The notes below the pieces were generated by a model. The model saw only the letters and a program-made list of their open reading frames with translations. It was not told where the DNA came from and did not search any database. DNA of 64,000 nt, from assembly GCF_016862575.1 (NCBI RefSeq), contig NZ_BONF01000001.1, positions 82,904 to 146,903 on the forward strand, given 5' to 3'. Below are positions 32,907 to 40,712 of the stretch, one piece after another. The translations under genes and the position numbers were made by a program. The stretch comes from Catellatospora bangladeshensis. GTDB lineage: Bacteria; Actinomycetota; Actinomycetes; Mycobacteriales; Micromonosporaceae. Positions within the stretch are counted from its first letter, which is position 1. Each line of letters begins with the position of its first letter.

Positions 32907-33278
32907 ATGGCTGACATGGAGAGCTCGCTGCAGGAAGCGATGCAGATCGAGGGCGCGACCGGCGTCGCGCTGGTGGACTACACCAGCGGTATGGCGCTGG
33001 GCACGCTCGGCAACAGCAAGGACTTCGACCTGACCATCGCCGCGGCGGGCAACACCGACGTGGTGCGGGCGAAGCTGCGCACGCTGGAGATGCTCAAGCT
33101 CAAGGAGAACATCGAGGACATCCTCATCACCCTGAGCGGGCAGTACCACGTGATCCGGCCGCTCACCAGCCGTAACACCCAGGGGCTCTTCCTCTACCTG
33201 GTGCTGAGCAAGGGGCGGGCGAACCTGGCCATGGCCCGGCACAAGCTCAAGACCATCGAGGAGGGGCTCCAGATGTGA
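32907..33278 (+). CDS. Roadblock/LC7-domain protein 3
   Basis: The 123-residue single roadblock domain has SLQEAMQIEGATGVALVDYTSGMALGTLG, NIEDILITLSGQYHVIRPL and LFLYLVLSKGRANLAMARHKLKTIEEGL. It begins 3 bp after the previous stop with AGAGATCGAGG upstream. Its similarity to roadblock protein 1 suggests a duplicated pair that could form heterodimers. A hairpin terminator follows, closing the cassette. Confidence 0.87.
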   Translation: MADMESSLQEAMQIEGATGVALVDYTSGMALGTLGNSKDFDLTIAAAGNTDVVRAKLRTLEMLKLKENIEDILITLSGQYHVIRPLTSRNTQGLFLYLVLSKGRANLAMARHKLKTIEEGLQM

Positions 33279-33595
33279 CGCCGCCGCCGTCCACGCCGCC
33301 GACGGTCGGGGCCGTGCGCCGGTCCGTCGGCGGTGGACGGTCGTGATCGGACGTGATTCACTTTAATCTTCGTTAAAGTCTGCGGTATCGCAGATTGCTC
33401 TATGGCGATCAAGGTCGGTCGATCTCATACTGGGCGGTAAGGAAGCGCCGCCGCTTCCGCCGACAGGAGCGGCGCCCGGCTGGCACCGAGCGCCGCTCGA
33501 AGGCCTCATCCCGTGCAGGGAAAGGAGGACCGATCTCATGTCATCTTCGCAAAACCGCCTCCCCGCCTGCAAGGGCCGTTCGAGGGAGAGCGGAG
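33279..33595. other. Terminator and promoter region after the roadblock cassette
   Basis: The gap holds a long imperfect hairpin (33288-33340, arms CCGTCCAC and GTGGACGG) as terminator. An A+T-rich palindrome, ACTTTAA (33360-33366) and TTAAAGT (33373-33379), lies next to a second hairpin, TCTGCG/CGCAGA (33379-33394); both look regulatory. A frame with AAAGGAGG and ATG at 33538 runs into the next gene and may be a leader. Confidence 0.55.
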
Positions 33596-34024
33596 ATGCC
33601 CGTCTTTTATCGAGGTCCCTGCGCGCGCATCACCCACCGGGTGCTCGCCGTGCGCACCCCGGCGCCGCGCCGGTTCGCGCTGTGCGGGCTGAGCGCGGTG
33701 CACATCGTCGAGCTGGCGCCTGAGCGCGACGGCTCCGGCGCCACCGCCCGGCTGTACGCCACCGGCACCGCCGGCGCCGCGGTCGTGGCGGCCTGGCCGG
33801 TGCTCGGCTCGACCCCGCTGGCCGTGGCGGCGACCCTTGCCGCCGCCGCGCTCGCCGGGGTCGGCGGCTGCTGGCGCACCCGAGGTCACTCCTACGAGTT
33901 GCACGGGGTCTACCAGGGCTCGCTGCAGGTGCTCTTCCGGAGCACCGACCGGCGCACCTTCTCGCAGGTGGTGCGGGCTCTGGTCCGCGCCATGGAGTAC
34001 GCCGACGACCACCTGACGAATTGA
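33596..34024 (+). CDS. DUF6232-like membrane protein
   Basis: The 142-residue protein begins MPVFYRGPCARITHRVLAVR, the start typical of a family of short actinobacterial proteins (DUF6232, from memory). A hydrophobic hairpin occupies about residues 57-85. The C-terminal cytoplasmic part shows YELHGVYQGSLQVLFRSTDRRTFSQVVRALVRAME. The pattern (short strand, two helices, strand plus helix) resembles a small membrane-anchored pleckstrin-like domain. The start is ATG at 33596 after GAGGGAGAGCGG. It follows the roadblock cassette behind its own promoter region. Function unknown. Confidence 0.75.
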   Translation: MPVFYRGPCARITHRVLAVRTPAPRRFALCGLSAVHIVELAPERDGSGATARLYATGTAGAAVVAAWPVLGSTPLAVAATLAAAALAGVGGCWRTRGHSYELHGVYQGSLQVLFRSTDRRTFSQVVRALVRAMEYADDHLTN

Positions 34025-34144
34025 CATCGTTTTGTGTCGCGAGGCGGTCCCGGGGGATGCCGCGGAGGTGTAACGTCGTTGCGTTACGTCGCTCAGCGGC
34101 ATCTCGATCTGCGGTACGGCTGATTGAACGTCGGGAGGACCACC

Positions 34145-35032
34145 ATGAGTTCGGGTGACTCGCCCGCGGTGGCCCGGCGGCGTCTCCGGCTCGCGCTGCG
34201 GCGCTCGCGGGAGGCGCACGAGCTCACCCAGGGGCAGGTCGCCGAGGCTCTGGACTGGTCGCTGTCGAAGGTGCAGCGCATCGAGAGCGGCGAGGTCACC
34301 GTGTCCAGCACCGACCTGCGCGCGCTGCTGCAGACGCTCGGGGTCACCGACCGCGACACCGTCGACCAGCTCGCCCAGGACGCCCGGACCTCCCGCCGCC
34401 GTGGCTGGTGGGACCAGTCGGACTACCGCAGCCAGCTGACCAACGGGATGCTCCAGCTGCTGCAGTTCGAGAGCCAGGCGACGGCGATCCGCTGCTTCTC
34501 CTCGACGATGATCCCGGGTGTCCTGCAGACCCGGGAGCACGCCGACACCGTGTTCGAGTTCTGGAACCGGGACCTCGCCGAGATGTCGGACGAGCAGCGC
34601 GCCGTCCGGCTCGAGGTGCGGATGCGCCGGCACAGCCAGGTCTTCGACCGGCCGGATCCGCCCGAGTACCTGCTCGTGCTCGACCAGTCCGTGCTGCACC
34701 GCGAGGTGGGCGGGCCGGAGATGATGTACGAGCAGCTCAGGCAGCTGCTCGCGTACATCGCCGTCGGCAAGGTCGTGCTGCGCATCCTGCCGTTCACGAA
34801 GGGGTCCTTCGTGATGCTCGGCCCGTTCGTGATCCTGGACCTCGGCGCCGACGACGACCTCGTCCTCTACCGGGAGAGCTGGCTGAAGGACGAGGTGGTG
34901 CACGCCCCCGAGGCACTGCACCGGCATCGGTGGATGTTCGACGAGATGTGGCGCGTGTCGTACCCGGAGGAGAAGTCGGTCCTCCTGGTGGAGGCGCGCG
35001 TCGCCGCACTCAAGGCCGCCATTGATCGTTGA
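34145..35032 (+). CDS. XRE-family regulator with DUF5753 domain
   Basis: The 295-residue protein has an N-terminal helix-turn-helix (about residues 10-70, LRLALRRSREAHELTQGQVAEALDWSLSKVQRIESGEV). The DUF5753 domain follows (about 100-285, IRCFSSTMIPGVLQTREHADTVF, YLLVLDQSVLHREVGGPEMMYEQLRQLL, VVLRILPF). This is the WhiJ-like class that is expanded in actinomycetes and paired with DUF397 proteins. ATG at 34145 follows GGGAGG. Two DUF397 genes come directly after it, so it is the likely partner of one or both. Confidence 0.92.
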   Translation: MSSGDSPAVARRRLRLALRRSREAHELTQGQVAEALDWSLSKVQRIESGEVTVSSTDLRALLQTLGVTDRDTVDQLAQDARTSRRRGWWDQSDYRSQLTNGMLQLLQFESQATAIRCFSSTMIPGVLQTREHADTVFEFWNRDLAEMSDEQRAVRLEVRMRRHSQVFDRPDPPEYLLVLDQSVLHREVGGPEMMYEQLRQLLAYIAVGKVVLRILPFTKGSFVMLGPFVILDLGADDDLVLYRESWLKDEVVHAPEALHRHRWMFDEMWRVSYPEEKSVLLVEARVAALKAAIDR

Positions 35033-35083
35033 GCGAGGTGATAATCCGCCACTCCGGGTCCGAAGGGAATTGCTGATCAGAAG

Positions 35084-35284
35084 ATGTCTGTTGTCGAAAC
35101 GCCCACTGGCTGGGTGAAGAGCAGCTACTGCGATTCGAGCGCGTGCGTCGAGGTGGCGCTCGCCGGTCAGGAGATCGCCGTACGCGACGGAAAGGACCCG
35201 CAGGGGCCGGTCCTGCGCTTCAGCCGCCAGGAGTGGCAGACGTTCGTCGCCGGTGTGGGGGCCGGCGACTTCGCGTCCCGGTAG
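35084..35284 (+). CDS. DUF397 protein 1
   Basis: The 66-residue protein has the DUF397 core GWVKSSYCDSSACVEVALAGQEIAVRDGKDPQGPVLRFSRQEW, followed by FVAGVGAGDF. DUF397 proteins are the small partners of XRE-DUF5753 regulators in antibiotic and development control, and they may act as antagonists. ATG at 35084 lies 51 bp after the regulator stop. Confidence 0.92.
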   Translation: MSVVETPTGWVKSSYCDSSACVEVALAGQEIAVRDGKDPQGPVLRFSRQEWQTFVAGVGAGDFASR

Positions 35285-35428
35285 CCGATCACCTCGGCCA
35301 CAGCTTCGGTGACCGGCACTCGTGACCACGGGTGCCGGTCACCGGCCGAAAGCGGCACGTTCCTCCGGTTCCCGCGTGTGCTGGAGCTTGTAGATTTGAG
35401 AGCCAGCCATCGATGGGAGGGCGAGCCC

Positions 35429-35626
35429 ATGACATCGGACGACAGCGAGCGTGTGACCTGGCGGATCGGCTCCTTCTGCGACACCAGCGCCTGCGTTGAG
35501 GTGGGCTTTGGCGCCGGCGAGGTGCGGGTGCGCCGGGCACGGACGGACGGGCCGGACGTCGTCTTCAGCAAAGAGGAATGGGCGGCATTCCTGCAGTCCG
35601 CCAAGGCCGGCGAGTTCGATCTCTGA
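35429..35626 (+). CDS. DUF397 protein 2
   Basis: The 65-residue second copy of the same domain has VTWRIGSFCDTSACVEVGFGAGEVRVRRARTDGPDVVFSKEEWAAFLQSAKAGEFDL. It keeps the C-D-x-S-A-C-V-E-V motif of copy 1 but is otherwise quite diverged, so duplication is not recent. It starts at ATG 35429 with GGGAGGGCGAG upstream, 144 bp after copy 1, and may have its own promoter. Two DUF397 genes after one regulator is less common than one. Confidence 0.9.
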   Translation: MTSDDSERVTWRIGSFCDTSACVEVGFGAGEVRVRRARTDGPDVVFSKEEWAAFLQSAKAGEFDL

Positions 35627-35674
35627 CACGGGGCGGCGCGGCGACGGAGTGGTCACCGCGCCCGACCGCGAGGA

Positions 35675-36598
35675 TCACCAGCCCCGCCAGAACTGGAACA
35701 GGTGGTAGCCGAGGCCCACCGCCTCCAGCGGGATGCCGGACACGTCGAGGAAGAAGAACGTCGCCTCGCCGAACAGGTCCCGGAACACGTCGATCCAGAG
35801 CAGTGCGAACACCAGCAGGATGCCGAACGGCTTGATCCGGTCCCCGACCATGCGTGCCGATGCGGGCAGATACGGCTCGATCGTGCCCCAGCCGTCCAGC
35901 CCCGGCACCGGCAGCAGGTTCAGGATCGCCGCCGCGACCTGCAGGTATGCCAGCAGCGACAGTGCCGCCCAGAACGCCGCCTCCGGCTCGGGCACCAGGG
36001 CCAGGTACTCCGGGCCGAACGCCGAGACCGTCGTGAGCAGGACCGCCGCCGCGATGATGTTCACCGACGGGCCGGCCAGCGAGACCATCGCGTCGCGCAG
36101 CCGGTTGCGCAGCCGGTGCGTCTCGATCAGCACCGCGCCGCCGGGCAGCGGCAGGCCGCCGATGAGCAGCACGAGCAGCGGCAGGATCAGGGTCAGCACC
36201 GGGTGGCCGTAGCGGCGCGGGTCCAGGCGCAGGTAGCCCTTGCCGGCGACGGTGTCGTCACCGCCCCGGTGCGCGGTCAGCGCGTGCGCGAACTCGTGCA
36301 GGCACAGCGTCACCAGCCAGCCGGACAGCACGAAGACGAACACGGTCAGCGTGGCGGGGCCGAGCCCGGCCCAGGTCGCCGCCGCGCTGCCCACCGTCAG
36401 CAGCACCAGCAGCACGAAGATCCAGGACACGCCGCCGCGCTCGGGCCGCACGCCCCGGGGGCGCGGTGTCCGGGACGGACGGAACACCGGCCTGCGCAGC
36501 TCGCGACGCACGTCCTTCTCGACCGCGCGCGCCCGGCGGCTCCAGTCCTCTTCGGCCGCCAGCCGGTCCAGCGGGTCGTCGTGCTCCCTGGCGTTCAT
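35675..36598 (-). CDS. M50-family membrane zinc metalloprotease (site-2-protease-like)
   Basis: The 307-residue protein has a charged N-terminal region (about 1-55) followed by about five membrane helices. The zinc motif LHEFAHAL (HExxH) lies in the second helix near residue 105. The third ligand is in NLLPVPGLDGWG near residue 235, the usual second S2P motif. Such proteases cut membrane-bound regulators or act in a peptidase of unknown substrate. The start is ATG at 36598, with TAGCCT about 9 bp upstream suggesting a leaderless message. It is divergent from the VOC gene at 36675 (76 bp). Confidence 0.9.
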   Translation of the reverse strand: MNAREHDDPLDRLAAEEDWSRRARAVEKDVRRELRRPVFRPSRTPRPRGVRPERGGVSWIFVLLVLLTVGSAAATWAGLGPATLTVFVFVLSGWLVTLCLHEFAHALTAHRGGDDTVAGKGYLRLDPRRYGHPVLTLILPLLVLLIGGLPLPGGAVLIETHRLRNRLRDAMVSLAGPSVNIIAAAVLLTTVSAFGPEYLALVPEPEAAFWAALSLLAYLQVAAAILNLLPVPGLDGWGTIEPYLPASARMVGDRIKPFGILLVFALLWIDVFRDLFGEATFFFLDVSGIPLEAVGLGYHLFQFWRGW

Positions 36599-36674
36599 GC
36601 CGGGCAAGGCTACCCGAGCCGGCCGCTCGCGGGGGTACGCCGCGAGTGTCGGGGTGTGCTGCGACGATCGGAGC

Positions 36675-37343
36675 ATGAGCGACACGGTTCTCACCCGGCG
36701 GCAGGCGTCCGATGCGGTCACCGGGCTGGGCTGGCGGTTGGTGCTGGGCGAACTGCAAGCCGTGGTGCCCGTGGCGGCGCCCGCGCAGGGGGTCGACGTG
36801 GCGGCCCGCGCGGTCGCGGCGGCGGGGCCCGGCGACGACCACCACCTGCACCTTGACCTGCGCGCGGACCGGGTGCTGCTGACCGTGCGGCGGCCCGGCT
36901 CCCGGCCGGCGGCGGCGGAGACGGCGCTGGCCGCGCGGGTCTCGGCCGCGCTTGGCGAGGCCGGATACACCATCGACGCGGCGGCCGGGCCGGAGCGGGC
37001 CGTGCAGGCGCTGGAGATCGCGATCGACGCGCTGGACATCGCCGCGGTGCGCCCCTTCTGGCAGGCCGTGCTCGGGTATGTGCCGGAGCCCGACGGATCG
37101 CTGGCCGACCCGTACGGTCAGGGCCCGGCGGTGTGGTTCCAGCAGCTGGACGCGCCGCGCCCGCAGCGCAACCGCATCCACCTGGACGTCTCGGTGCCGC
37201 ACGACGAGGCCGACCGCCGGGTCGCGGCGGCGCTGGCGGCGGGCGGTCGGATCGTCTTCGACGGCGAGATGCCGGCGTTCCGGGTGCTCGCCGACGCGGA
37301 GGGCAACGAGGCCTGCGTCACCACCTGGCAGGGCCGGGACTGA
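36675..37343 (+). CDS. VOC-superfamily protein, paralogue of 17827
   Basis: The 222-residue protein has the same two-part layout as the protein at 17827. The first half is PCD-like (VLTRRQASDAVTGLGWRLVLGELQAVV, LDLRADRVLLTVRRP). A VOC domain follows with ALDIAAVRPFWQAVLGYVPEPDG, WFQQLDAPRPQRNRIHLDVSVPHDEA and VLADAEGNEACVTTW. The shared stretch DAPRPQRNRIHLDV marks them as true paralogues. Its first half keeps the pterin-dehydratase pattern better than the other copy does. The start is ATG at 36675. The enzyme activity is not assigned. Confidence 0.87.
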   Translation: MSDTVLTRRQASDAVTGLGWRLVLGELQAVVPVAAPAQGVDVAARAVAAAGPGDDHHLHLDLRADRVLLTVRRPGSRPAAAETALAARVSAALGEAGYTIDAAAGPERAVQALEIAIDALDIAAVRPFWQAVLGYVPEPDGSLADPYGQGPAVWFQQLDAPRPQRNRIHLDVSVPHDEADRRVAAALAAGGRIVFDGEMPAFRVLADAEGNEACVTTWQGRD

Positions 37344-37365
37344 CCACCCTGCCCCGCCCCGCGAC

Positions 37366-37430
37366 AAGATCGCCGTTTCGTGTCAGAAAGTGCGGCTGGA
37401 CCCGAGGTCTGGACACGAAGTCGTGATCTT
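37366..37430. repeat. 65-bp GATC-arm palindrome, copy 4
   Basis: AAGATC (37366-37371) and GATCTT (37425-37430) are 65 bp end to end, and TTCGTGTC (37377-37384) pairs with GACACGAA (37412-37419). It lies between the convergent VOC and TetR genes, 22 bp from one stop and 19 bp from the other. Confidence 0.87.
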
Positions 37431-37449
37431 TAAGTGGTGGAAGCCGTCC

Positions 37450-38013
37450 TCAGCCGGCGGAGAGCCCGCGCAGCGCGGTGCGGATGGACGGGGTGGGGTC
37501 GAAGGTGGGGTCGGGGCAGGCGAGCTGGATCGCGAGCAGGCCGTCGATCAGCGCGAGCATGGTGAGGTAGTCGGCCCGCGGGTCGCGTGAGCCGAGGTGG
37601 GCGAGCCACGGCTCGCCCCAGGCGGCCAGCCGCTGCCGGGCCGCGCCGATGCGTTCCTGCAGGCCGGGGTGGAACGCGGCCTCGTGGAAGATCGCGTGGC
37701 GGGCGAGCGTCAGCTGCCGGGCGGGTCCGGCCAGCTCCCGCACCATCTGTGCGACGAGCAGCGTCGCCTGCTCGGGATCGGACGGCGGGGCGCTGTGGCC
37801 GGTGGCCAGCCGCTGCCACACCTCCGTCTCCACCTCTACCAGCCGATCGAGCACCCCGCCGATCAGCGCCTCGCGGGTGCGGAAGGCGTTGGAGGTGGAG
37901 CCCTCGGGCAGTTCGGCGGCGGCGTCGACCGCGCGGTGGGTCAGCGCGCGCAGGCCGCGGGTGCCGAGCACCTCGATCGCGGCGTCGAGGAGCTGCTGTC
38001 TGCGGTCGGACAT
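37450..38013 (-). CDS. TetR-family repressor
   Basis: The 187-residue protein has an N-terminal helix-turn-helix (MSDRRQQLLDAAIEVLGTRGLRALTHRAVDAAAELPEGSTSNAFRTREALIGGV) and an all-helical ligand domain. ATG at 38013 is chosen because TAGTAT at 38021-38026 is an ideal -10 for a leaderless start there; an ATG at 38022 is also in frame. The two palindromes 38023-38057 lie between it and the divergent monooxygenase, so it almost certainly represses both. The inducer may be a substrate of that monooxygenase. Confidence 0.93.
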   Translation of the reverse strand: MSDRRQQLLDAAIEVLGTRGLRALTHRAVDAAAELPEGSTSNAFRTREALIGGVLDRLVEVETEVWQRLATGHSAPPSDPEQATLLVAQMVRELAGPARQLTLARHAIFHEAAFHPGLQERIGAARQRLAAWGEPWLAHLGSRDPRADYLTMLALIDGLLAIQLACPDPTFDPTPSIRTALRGLSAG

Positions 38014-38022
38014 GAGAGCCAT

Positions 38023-38057
38023 ACTACAGTTGTAGTCAGTCTCACTACAGCTGTAGT
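38023..38057. promoter_or_regulatory. Two TetR operators in the divergent promoter
   Basis: ACTACAGTTGTAGT (38023-38036) and the perfect palindrome ACTACAGCTGTAGT (38044-38057) are centred exactly 21 bp apart, two helical turns. The left copy overlaps the tetR -10. The right copy touches the monooxygenase -10 (TACGGT, 38057-38062). One repressor would close both promoters. Confidence 0.88.
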
Positions 38058-38068
38058 ACGGTCGGGTC

Positions 38069-39133
38069 ATGGCGAAGAGAGCTGCCGTCGTGGGTGGCGG
38101 CATCGGCGGTCTGACGGCCGCCATCGGACTGCGGGCCGCGGGCTGGGACGTGACGGTGTACGAGCGGGCCGACGCGCCCCCGGCCACCGGCACCGGCCTG
38201 GGCATCTGGCCCTCGGCACTGCGCGCGCTCGACGGGCTCGGCCTCGGCGGCGAAGTGCGCACGGCCGGGCTGCCGCAGGGCAACGGCGCGATCCGCCGGC
38301 CGGACGGCAGCCGGATCGTGGCGCTGGACATGGACGCGGTGACCGCCCGCCACGGCGAGCCCGTGCACCTGGTTGCCCGGCCCGCGCTGCTCGGCGTGCT
38401 GCACGGGGCGCTGCCCGCCGGGGTGGTCCGCTTCGGCGCCCCGGTCGGCGACGCCACGGCGCTGCGGACCGAACACGACCTGGTGGTGGCCGCCGACGGC
38501 ATCGGCAGCCGCATCCGCACCGCGCTGTTCGGCGACCGGCACGGGCTGCGCTACACCGGGGCGACGGTCTGGCGGGGCACCGCCGACCTGGACACGGACG
38601 CCGGCGGCGAGACCTGGGGCGTCGGCGCGCGCTTCGGCGTCACGCCGCAGGGACCGGGCCGCACCAACTGGTACGCCGTGGTGACCGCCCCCGAGCACCA
38701 CCAGCCCGCCCTGCCCGCCCCGGACGAGCTGCGCCGGATCTTCGGCGGCTGGCACGACCCGATCCCGGCCGTGCTCGACCGGTACGCCACCTCGGACGTG
38801 ATCCGGCACGACCTGCACCACCTCGCCCCGGCGCTGCCGTCCTACGTGCACGGCAACGTGGCGCTGCTCGGCGACGCCGCGCACGCGATGACGCCCGACC
38901 TGGGGCAGGGCGCCTGCCAGGCGGTCATCGACGGCGCGGTGCTCGCGAAGTGCCTGGCCGACGGCGACGTGCCGGCCGGGCTGCGCGAGTACGACCGGCG
39001 GCGCCGCCGTCCCACCCAGCGCATGGCGGCGACGTCGCTGCTGGTGAACCGGATGTCGCAGGCCCGCCGGTTCCTCCCACTGCGTGACCTGGTGCTGCGC
39101 ACCGCGCTCTCGCTCGGCGGACCGCCCGCGTAG
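38069..39133 (+). CDS. FAD-dependent monooxygenase (PHBH fold)
   Basis: The 354-residue flavoprotein is of the aromatic hydroxylase/TetX type. The GxGxxG motif for FAD is VVGGGIGGLTAAIGLRAAG (residues 7-25), the DG motif is VVAADGIGSRIRT near residue 140, and the GD motif is VALLGDAAHAMTPDLGQGACQA near residue 270. It would hydroxylate a small aromatic or polyketide-type molecule with NAD(P)H and O2, a reaction that can also inactivate antibiotics. TACGGT at 38057-38062 implies a leaderless transcript starting at the ATG. Control is by the adjacent TetR protein. Confidence 0.93.
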   Translation: MAKRAAVVGGGIGGLTAAIGLRAAGWDVTVYERADAPPATGTGLGIWPSALRALDGLGLGGEVRTAGLPQGNGAIRRPDGSRIVALDMDAVTARHGEPVHLVARPALLGVLHGALPAGVVRFGAPVGDATALRTEHDLVVAADGIGSRIRTALFGDRHGLRYTGATVWRGTADLDTDAGGETWGVGARFGVTPQGPGRTNWYAVVTAPEHHQPALPAPDELRRIFGGWHDPIPAVLDRYATSDVIRHDLHHLAPALPSYVHGNVALLGDAAHAMTPDLGQGACQAVIDGAVLAKCLADGDVPAGLREYDRRRRRPTQRMAATSLLVNRMSQARRFLPLRDLVLRTALSLGGPPA

Positions 39134-39195
39134 GGGTGACGCCCGCGTCGGGGGTGACGCCGCGTAGGCGTGACGCCTGCGTCGGGGTGAGGTCG
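39128..39195. repeat. 17-bp tandem repeat, about 3.5 copies
   Basis: The units GCGTAGGGGTGACGCCC, GCGTCGGGGGTGACGCC and GCGTAGGCGTGACGCCT are followed by a partial copy. The first unit contains the monooxygenase stop codon. Unit length is constant while single bases differ. Confidence 0.85.
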
Positions 39196-39230
39196 GGGTG
39201 ACCGGCCGGCCCACGGCCTTGGCTGGCGGG

Positions 39231-39299
39231 CCATGATCGCGGTCTCGTGTCCGAAGGTGCGCTCTGACCTCACCTTCGGACACGAGAGGGCGATCATGG
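39231..39299. repeat. 65-bp GATC-arm palindrome, copy 5 (best paired)
   Basis: CCATGATCGC (39231-39240) pairs with GCGATCATGG (39290-39299), and CTCGTGTCCGAAGGTG (39244-39259) pairs perfectly with 39271-39286. The ATGATC to GATCAT distance is 65 bp. It is followed by the promoter region of the first LacI gene. Confidence 0.92.
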
Positions 39300-39389
39300 T
39301 CGGCGCTGCGCGGTGGGAGCGGTATCCGTCGTTGCGGTGGGCGGTGGTGGGACCCGCGCGGAGGGGTCTGACCTGGGCTTTCCGAGTGT

Positions 39390-39439
39390 GCAACGGGTTG
39401 CGGGCGGTGGGTTGGTTTTTGCACTGGTTGCTGTAAGAT
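39390..39439 (+). promoter_or_regulatory. Promoter and candidate operators of LacI gene 1
   Basis: GCAACGGGTTGC (39390-39401) is a LacI-type palindrome apart from its two central bases. Further on, TTGGTT (39412-39417) and TAAGAT (39434-39439) form a promoter whose start would coincide with the GTG codon at 39447. TTGCACTGGTTGC (39419-39431), between -35 and -10, repeats the right half-site, and its TTGCACTG recurs inverted before the sugar-binding protein gene. Confidence 0.5.
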
Positions 39440-39446
39440 TCCCGGG

Positions 39447-40457
39447 GTGACGACGAGCAGGCTTGCGGCGGTGGCGAAGTTCGCGGGAGTGTCCGAGGCG
39501 ACCGTGAGCCGGGTGCTGCGCGGCAAGCCGGGGGTCTCCCAGGCGACGCGCGACGCGGTGCTCACCGCGCTGGACGTGTTCGGGTTCGCGCGGCCGGAGC
39601 CGGTGCGCAGCGAGCGGGCCCGGCTCATCGGGCTGGTCGTGCCCGATCTCAGCAACCCCATCTTCCCGGCGTTCGCCGAGGTCATCGGGGTGTCGCTGAT
39701 CCAGCGCGGGCTGGTGCCGGTGCTGTGCACGCGCACCTCCGACGGGGTGTCCGAGGCGCACTACATCGAGATGCTGCTGGCGCAGCAGGTCGGCGGGATC
39801 GTCTTCGTGGGCAGCAGCTACGCCGACGCCGGCCCGGCCGCGATCAAGCAGCTCACCGAGCGCAAGCTGCCGATAGTGCTGATCAACGCGGCGGACGAGA
39901 ACCTCGGCGTCGCGCGCATCTGCGTGGACGACGCGGGCGCTGCCGAGCAGGCGCTGACGCACCTGGCGGGCCTGGGGCACGAGAAGATCGGCCTGATCCT
40001 CGGCCCGGTCGGGCACGTGCCGTCGGCGCGCAAGCTGGCCGGGTTCGCCAGGTTCTGGGAGGAGCGGGGGGAGACCCGCTGGCGGCGCTGGGTCGACCAC
40101 ACCGTGTTCACCGTCGAGGGCGGCCGCGGCGCGGCGAACCGGCTGCTCGCGGCGGGGGTGACCGGCCTGGTCTGCGCCAGTGACGCGCTCGCGCTGGGCG
40201 CCGTGCGCGCGGTGCGCAAGCAGGGCCTGGACGTGCCTGGCGACGTGTCCGTGGTCGGCTTCGACGACTCGACCTTCATGGGCGTCACCGACCCGCCGCT
40301 GACCACGGTACGCCAGCCGGTCCGCGCCATGGCCGGCGCCGCCGTGCTCTCGCTGCTCCAGCAGCTGGAGGGCCGCCCGGCGGCGTCCGAAGAGGTCCTC
40401 TTCGACCCCGAACTCATCGTCCGCAGCACCACCGGCCCGTGCCCCGTCGCAGCCTGA
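39447..40457 (+). CDS. LacI-family regulator 1 of the alpha-glucan locus
   Basis: The 336-residue protein has the LacI helix-turn-helix (RLAAVAKFAGVSEATVSRVLRGKPGVSQATRDAVLTALDVFGF) and a periplasmic-binding-type effector domain (LIGLVVPDLSNPIFPAFAEVIG, VLCTRTSDGVSEAHYIEMLL, GDVSVVGFDDSTFMGVTDPPLTTVRQP). It is about 60% similar by eye to the LacI protein at 49237, and the two bracket the transporter and hydrolase genes. The GTG start is probably leaderless. It most likely represses the transporter and glucanase until an oligosaccharide binds. The insertion FWEERGETRWRRWVDH near residue 200 distinguishes it from its paralogue. Confidence 0.92.
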   Translation: MTTSRLAAVAKFAGVSEATVSRVLRGKPGVSQATRDAVLTALDVFGFARPEPVRSERARLIGLVVPDLSNPIFPAFAEVIGVSLIQRGLVPVLCTRTSDGVSEAHYIEMLLAQQVGGIVFVGSSYADAGPAAIKQLTERKLPIVLINAADENLGVARICVDDAGAAEQALTHLAGLGHEKIGLILGPVGHVPSARKLAGFARFWEERGETRWRRWVDHTVFTVEGGRGAANRLLAAGVTGLVCASDALALGAVRAVRKQGLDVPGDVSVVGFDDSTFMGVTDPPLTTVRQPVRAMAGAAVLSLLQQLEGRPAASEEVLFDPELIVRSTTGPCPVAA

Positions 40458-40557
40458 CCAGCCGTCCGGCATGACCGCCCGTTCCCGCGCGACCGCCCGC
40501 AGGGCGACCGCCCGGGTCGGCATCGTCGTCGCGTGCGTCGCGGCCCGCCGACCGGGC

Positions 40558-40636
40558 ATGATCGTCCGACTTGCCTGGCACCTGGGCGTAAGCGCGTGCA
40601 AGATACGCCCGAGTGCCAGGCAACTCGGACGATCAA
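40558..40636. repeat. Long GATC-arm palindrome, copy 6 (79 bp variant)
   Basis: TGATCGTCCGA (40559-40569) pairs with TCGGACGATCA (40625-40635), TTGCCTGGCAC (40571-40581) with GTGCCAGGCAA (40613-40623) and GGGCGTA (40584-40590) with TACGCCC (40604-40610), all on one centre. It has the terminal GATCG core of the family, but a longer and different interior. Confidence 0.85.
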
Positions 40637-40712
40637 GGGCGGGCGGCGGCGGGGCGATCTAGCGATCGCGCTGGTCGCGCCCTTCTTGGTCGATCATATC
40701 GATGCGTCACGA

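Noticed and set aside
33538..33723. Frame with ATG at 33538 after AAAGGAGG
   Set aside because: The ribosome-binding site is good, but the peptide runs out of frame into the DUF6232-like gene and has arginine/alanine-rich composition typical of a shadow frame. It is kept only as a possible leader.
39128..39195. CRISPR array
   Set aside because: The units are contiguous 17-bp tandem repeats with no spacers, and no cas genes are present.
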